Shown here in pieces: positions 6,504 through 9,195 of a DNA stretch of 9,195 nt. This DNA is from Lachnospiraceae bacterium (GTDB lineage: Bacteria > Bacillota > Clostridia > Lachnospirales > Lachnospiraceae): positions 1-9,195 of the forward strand of contig CAAFXE010000261.1 in assembly GCA_900766915.1 (NCBI GenBank). The letters are read 5' to 3'. Made by a program: the position numbers and the translations under genes. The notes below the pieces were generated by a model. That model was not told where the DNA came from. It saw only the letters and a program-made list of their open reading frames with translations, and made no database searches. Numbering within the stretch: the first letter of the stretch is position 1; each line of letters begins with the position of its first letter.

Positions 6504-6989
6504 ATGGATTTAGTACAGTACGGACAGTATTACAATGATGCAATGGCAGGGATGGATGCTCTGTTTGAAGATATGAAGGACTCTATGAAGAACTTCAACA
6601 AGAAAAGCTACCCGGGATATTTTGAAAATATGATGAAAAAATACGGTAAAGTATTTCTTTGCATCGAGGCCGTTTATGACCATGAAGAAAATAAGGAAAA
6701 ATGGTTAAATAAGCTGGCAGAGAGATTTGTAGGAGCAGCAGAAAATCTGATCGCATCAAAAAAATGGAAATTTCAGAAAGAAAACGCACTGATCGACTGT
6801 AATATGTTCGTGGTTAGCTTTGTAATCCCGATGATCATGGAGCATCAGGGAAATATGTCAGAGCCTTTTGCAAAGAAGCTGACAGAATGCTGGAATGAAA
6901 GATTTGGAACCCAGATGGAAGTGGGAGATTACGAACGCATTTATAATGGATTTACTACCACGATTTTTGGTATTAAATTCGGAAAGTAA
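6504..6989 (+). CDS. Unrecognised 161-residue protein between yebC and metY
   Basis: I do not recognise this family. The gene looks real: AAGGAG (6492-6497) stands 6 bases before the ATG, the codon use matches its neighbours, and it fits between yebC (26-base gap) and metY (11-base gap) without overlap. The protein is rich in charged and aromatic residues and probably mostly helical and soluble. Charged helices at about 11-31 and 61-90 surround YPGYFENMMKKYGKVFLCIE (36-55). A hydrophobic stretch at about 101-112 (MFVVSFVIPMIM) is too short and amphipathic for a confident membrane span. The end, YERIYNGFTTTIFGIKFGK (143-161), is more beta- or turn-like. Cysteines occur at 53, 99 and 129 with no metal-binding spacing. 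There is no signal peptide. Context hints at a link to translation or sulfur metabolism, but that is only inference. Confidence 0.85.
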   Translation: MDLVQYGQYYNDAMAGMDALFEDMKDSMKNFNKKSYPGYFENMMKKYGKVFLCIEAVYDHEENKEKWLNKLAERFVGAAENLIASKKWKFQKENALIDCNMFVVSFVIPMIMEHQGNMSEPFAKKLTECWNERFGTQMEVGDYERIYNGFTTTIFGIKFGK

Positions 6990-7000
6990 GAGGGATACAT

Positions 7001-8284
7001 ATGAGCGGAAAATTAAGACCGGATACGATCTGTGTACAGGGTGGCTGGAAACCATCCAAAGGAGAACCGAGGGTTCTTCCAATCTATCAGAGTACAACTT
7101 TCAAATATGATACAACAGAGGAAATGGGCCGTCTTTTTGACCTGGAGGATTCAGGATACTTTTACACAAGACTTGCAAATCCTACCAATGACGCTGTTGC
7201 TGCAAAGATTGCCGAATTAGAAGGCGGTGTGGCAGCACTTTTAACTTCTTCCGGACAGGCAGCAAACTTTTATGCCATTACCAATATCTGCCAGGCCGGA
7301 GATCATATTGTATGTTCTGCAAAGGTTTATGGCGGTACCTTCAATCTTTATGCAGCTACTGTGAAGAAGCTTGGCATTGACTGTACCTTTGTGGATCCGG
7401 ATGCATCCGAAGAAGAGATCGAAAAAGCATTTCAGGACAATACCAAATGTGTGGTTGGAGAAACCATCGCAAACCCTGCACTGGTTATTCTTGATATTGA
7501 AAAAATGGCGCGTATTGCCCATAAGCATGGAGTGCCGCTCATCGTAGATAATACCTTTGCAACTCCTATCAACTGCCGTCCGTTTGAATGGGGTGCGGAC
7601 ATTGTCACACATTCCACTACCAAATACATGGATGGACATGCCATGGCAGTGGGTGGTGCAGTTGTTGACAGCGGTAATTTTGACTGGGATGCCCATGCAG
7701 ATAAATTCCCGGGACTGACCACTCCCGACGAAACCTACCATGGCATCGTTTATACAAAGAAATTTGGAAAATCTGCTTACATTACAAAAATGATGGTACA
7801 GCTGATGCGTGACCTTGGAAGTATTCCGGCACCGATGAACTGCTTTTTACTCAATGTGGGTCTGGAAACACTGCCGCTTCGTATGGAAAAGCATTGCTCC
7901 AATGCGAAAAAGGTAGCAGAGTTCTTAAATGCCCATGAAAAAGTGGAGTTTGTAAACTTTGCAGGACTTCCCGGAGATAAATATTACGAACTGGCACAAA
8001 AATATATGCCAAACGGTACCTGCGGTGTCATTTCCTTTAGCTTAAAAGGCACCAAAGAGGATGCTGCCAAATTTATGGACAGCTTAAAGCTTGCAGCCAT
8101 CGTAACGCATGTAGCTGATGCAAGAACCTGCGTCCTTCATCCGGCAAGCCATACCCACCGTCAGATGAACGACGAACAGTTAAAAGAGGCCGGTGTAACT
8201 CCGGGACTCATCAGATTGTCTGTAGGTATCGAAAACCCACAGGATATCATTGATGACCTGGCACAGGCATTAGATCAGGTATAA
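7001..8284 (+). CDS. metY: O-acetylhomoserine sulfhydrylase (O-acetylhomoserine aminocarboxypropyltransferase)
   Basis: This PLP enzyme makes homocysteine from O-acetyl-L-homoserine and sulfide (direct sulfhydrylation on the way to methionine); some relatives also have cysteine synthase activity. It has 427 residues, normal for the family. The Cys/Met-metabolism PLP fold is clear: YFYTRLANPT (53-62, the Y.R phosphate contact from the neighbouring subunit), TSSGQAAN (82-89), VDNTFATP (182-189, D183 to the pyridine nitrogen), THSTTKYMDGH (203-213, K208 as the PLP lysine) and LIRLSVGIE (403-411, R405 for the substrate carboxylate). The length and the long insertions, compared with cystathionine synthases and lyases, favour MetY. 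GAGGG (6990-6994) lies 6 bases before the ATG. No SAM riboswitch or T-box is visible in the 11-base gap, so it probably relies on the yebC promoter. A homocysteine or methionine gamma-lyase is a less likely alternative. Confidence 0.93.
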   Translation: MSGKLRPDTICVQGGWKPSKGEPRVLPIYQSTTFKYDTTEEMGRLFDLEDSGYFYTRLANPTNDAVAAKIAELEGGVAALLTSSGQAANFYAITNICQAGDHIVCSAKVYGGTFNLYAATVKKLGIDCTFVDPDASEEEIEKAFQDNTKCVVGETIANPALVILDIEKMARIAHKHGVPLIVDNTFATPINCRPFEWGADIVTHSTTKYMDGHAMAVGGAVVDSGNFDWDAHADKFPGLTTPDETYHGIVYTKKFGKSAYITKMMVQLMRDLGSIPAPMNCFLLNVGLETLPLRMEKHCSNAKKVAEFLNAHEKVEFVNFAGLPGDKYYELAQKYMPNGTCGVISFSLKGTKEDAAKFMDSLKLAAIVTHVADARTCVLHPASHTHRQMNDEQLKEAGVTPGLIRLSVGIENPQDIIDDLAQALDQV

Positions 8285-8296
8285 ATCATGTATATT

Positions 8297-8382
8297 TGCC
8301 CTGCCTTTGAGGGATACTCTTAAGAGAAAACGTAACTATTCAGAAGGTACTGATTAGATACGAAAAACGAAAAGGCAGGGTA
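8297..8382 (+). promoter_or_regulatory. Structured leader before tepA: closing stem contains the ribosome site
   Basis: The 103-base gap between metY and tepA can fold into a branched RNA. The closing stem pairs CCCTGCCTTT (8299-8308) perfectly with AAAGGCAGGG (8371-8380), extended by a G-U and a U-A pair to 12 bp (8297-8308 with 8371-8382). Inside, CTCTTAAGAG (8317-8326) is self-complementary, and 8331-8343 pairs with 8350-8362 (11 pairs, an A-A and a U-U mismatch, loop AAGGTA). The 3' arm is the only plausible ribosome site for the ATG at 8388, so the fold would hide it. The following TATTTTTAT also resembles a terminator tail, so the same stem could end the metY transcript. I match it to no known riboswitch. 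Confidence 0.5.
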
Positions 8383-8387
8383 TTTTT

Positions 8388-9065
8388 ATGTCAAAAAACA
8401 ATGACAGGGAAACAAAACAGGAGGAGATCAGGGAATACGGCCAGATGACACTGGAAAAGAATACGCATCATTCGAAAATTCGGCTGATCTCCATTATTGG
8501 TGAGATTGAAGGACATGAACTTTTATCTGCCAATAGTAAAACGACCAAGTACGAGCATGTAATCCCCGGTCTGGCAGCCATAGAGGATGATCAGGATATT
8601 GAAGGAGCGCTGATTTTGATCAATACCATCGGCGGTGATGTGGAATCAGGACTTGCCATTGCAGAGATGATCGCATCCTTAAGTAAGCCTACCGTGTCCC
8701 TTGTTTTGGGAGGAAGCCATTCCATCGGAGTGCCACTGGCGGTGTCAGCCGACTATTCCTTTATCGTACCCACAGCGACGATGCTGGTTCATCCTGTGAG
8801 AATGTCCGGTATGGTGATCGGAGCCAGACAGACCTATGAATATTTCCAGAGGATCCAGGACCGTATTACCGGCTTTGTGGAGGCGCACAGTAAGACGACC
8901 GCAGAAGAAATCGAGGATATGATGATGGATACCGGCTATATGACAAAGGATCTGGGAACCATTCTGGTAGGAAAAGAGGCTGTGGACGCGGGGCTTATCG
9001 ACGAGGTAGGCGGCATCCGGGAAGCTTACCGAAAGCTTCATAAGATGATCCGGAAGGCGAAATAG
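8388..9065 (+). CDS. tepA: TepA-like ClpP-superfamily protein
   Basis: This 225-residue ClpP-fold protein closely resembles Bacillus TepA (YmfB), called a translocation-enhancing protein. Shared blocks are KTTKYEHVIP (51-60), NTIGGDVESGLAIAEMIASL (79-98), SKPTVSLVLGGSHSIGVPLA (99-118) and the end region TKDLGTILVGKEAVDAGLID (186-205). By comparison with ClpP, S112 (GGSHSIG) is the likely nucleophile, H135 (VHPVR) the histidine and D188 the possible acid, so it may be an active serine peptidase; the substrate is unknown. The first 30 residues are highly charged and poorly conserved in type, with no signal peptide. The ribosome site is AGGCAGGG (8373-8380), inside a predicted stem. In Bacillus this gene precedes the DNA translocase gene spoIIIE; whether ftsK follows here lies beyond the window. 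Confidence 0.92.
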   Translation: MSKNNDRETKQEEIREYGQMTLEKNTHHSKIRLISIIGEIEGHELLSANSKTTKYEHVIPGLAAIEDDQDIEGALILINTIGGDVESGLAIAEMIASLSKPTVSLVLGGSHSIGVPLAVSADYSFIVPTATMLVHPVRMSGMVIGARQTYEYFQRIQDRITGFVEAHSKTTAEEIEDMMMDTGYMTKDLGTILVGKEAVDAGLIDEVGGIREAYRKLHKMIRKAK

Positions 9066-9090
9066 ACAAATGAAAAAAAATATGTTACCA

Positions 9091-9106
9091 TGTTCGGTAT
9101 TGAACA
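9091..9106. repeat. Short palindrome after tepA
   Basis: TGTTC (9091-9095) and GAACA (9102-9106) are inverted around GGTATT. It may be an operator for whatever lies beyond the window. It is not a standard Firmicute LexA box, which has GAAC-N4-GTTC in the opposite orientation. Confidence 0.25.
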
Positions 9107-9149
9107 AATAATTGAAACTATATTTAGAAGTTCAGCAGCCACTATTCCG

Positions 9150-9194
9150 CGAGGGTTTTCGTAAGAAAATCCCGAGTTTTGCAAGCAAAAATCC
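9150..9194. repeat. Two similar tandem hairpins at the window end
   Basis: GGGTTTTC (9153-9160) pairs with GAAAATCC (9165-9172) around GTAA, a GNRA-type loop, with one G-U pair. Directly after it, TTTTG (9177-9181) pairs with CAAAA (9186-9190) around CAAG. The two units, 9150-9172 and 9173-9194, align as an imperfect tandem copy, both beginning CGAG and ending ATCC. This looks like a palindromic repeat element or the start of a structured region cut by the window edge. It has no U-tract, so it is not a typical terminator. Confidence 0.4.
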
Positions 9195-9195
9195 A

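Noticed and set aside
7241..7741. Long antisense frame (166 codons) inside metY
   Set aside because: It lies wholly inside a well-conserved gene on the other strand, with no ribosome site, promoter or family likeness.
9091..9106. Palindrome as an SOS (LexA) box
   Set aside because: The half-sites are TGTTC then GAACA, whereas the Firmicute LexA box has GAAC then GTTC with a 4-base spacer.
1..9195. CRISPR array, transposon, phage or tRNA genes
   Set aside because: No spaced direct repeats, transposase or integrase motifs, or cloverleaf sequences were seen.

Overview
The window reads as chromosomal DNA from an anaerobic, low-to-moderate GC Firmicute, most likely a gut Lachnospiraceae relative of Blautia or Dorea. 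This rests on the style of the proteins (Rex, YebC, MetY and TepA variants), strong AGGAGG ribosome sites, TTGACA/TATAAT promoters and the gene order. It is an inference, because no species marker is present. I see no transposase, integrase, phage gene, CRISPR array, tRNA or rRNA; this is mostly conserved housekeeping DNA.

Layout. (1) 1-188, minus: the N-terminal part of an XRE-type helix-turn-helix regulator, cut by the window edge, with its own promoter at 261-289. (2) 189-484: divergent intergenic region with an inverted 13-mer, a small palindrome and an extended -10 promoter. (3) 485-889, plus: single-domain bacteriohemerythrin with all seven iron ligands, ending at a terminator (928-975) that lies between convergent genes. 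(4) 1058-2974, minus: two-ABC-domain ABC-F translation factor with a C-terminal coiled coil. (5) 2975-3099: divergent control region with a sigma-A promoter whose -35 lies inside a likely Rex operator. (6) 3100-5654, plus: rex, a bifunctional NAD(P)HX repair enzyme (nnr) and mazF, a probable operon. (7) 5672-8284, plus: a consensus promoter, then yebC, an unrecognised 161-residue protein and metY, closely spaced. (8) 8285-8387: a leader that can fold into a branched RNA whose closing stem contains the ribosome site of the next gene. (9) 8388-9065, plus: TepA-like ClpP-fold protein. (10) 9066-9195: intergenic DNA with a small palindrome and two similar tandem hairpins.

How the genes fit together. 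Rex senses NADH/NAD+, and the next gene repairs hydrated NADH and NADPH, so nicotinamide redox sensing and cofactor repair probably share one Rex-controlled transcript. MazF, an mRNA endonuclease toxin, is third in that unit with no antitoxin gene visible beside it. The ABC-F factor next to rex echoes the ydiF-rex neighbourhood of Bacillus. Hemerythrin (oxygen binding) sits nearby but has its own promoter. The yebC unit joins a translation or transcription factor to sulfur amino-acid synthesis through a protein of unknown role.

The most interesting leads are the structured leader before tepA (8297-8382), the Rex operator controlling an nnr-mazF unit, and the orphan 161-residue gene.
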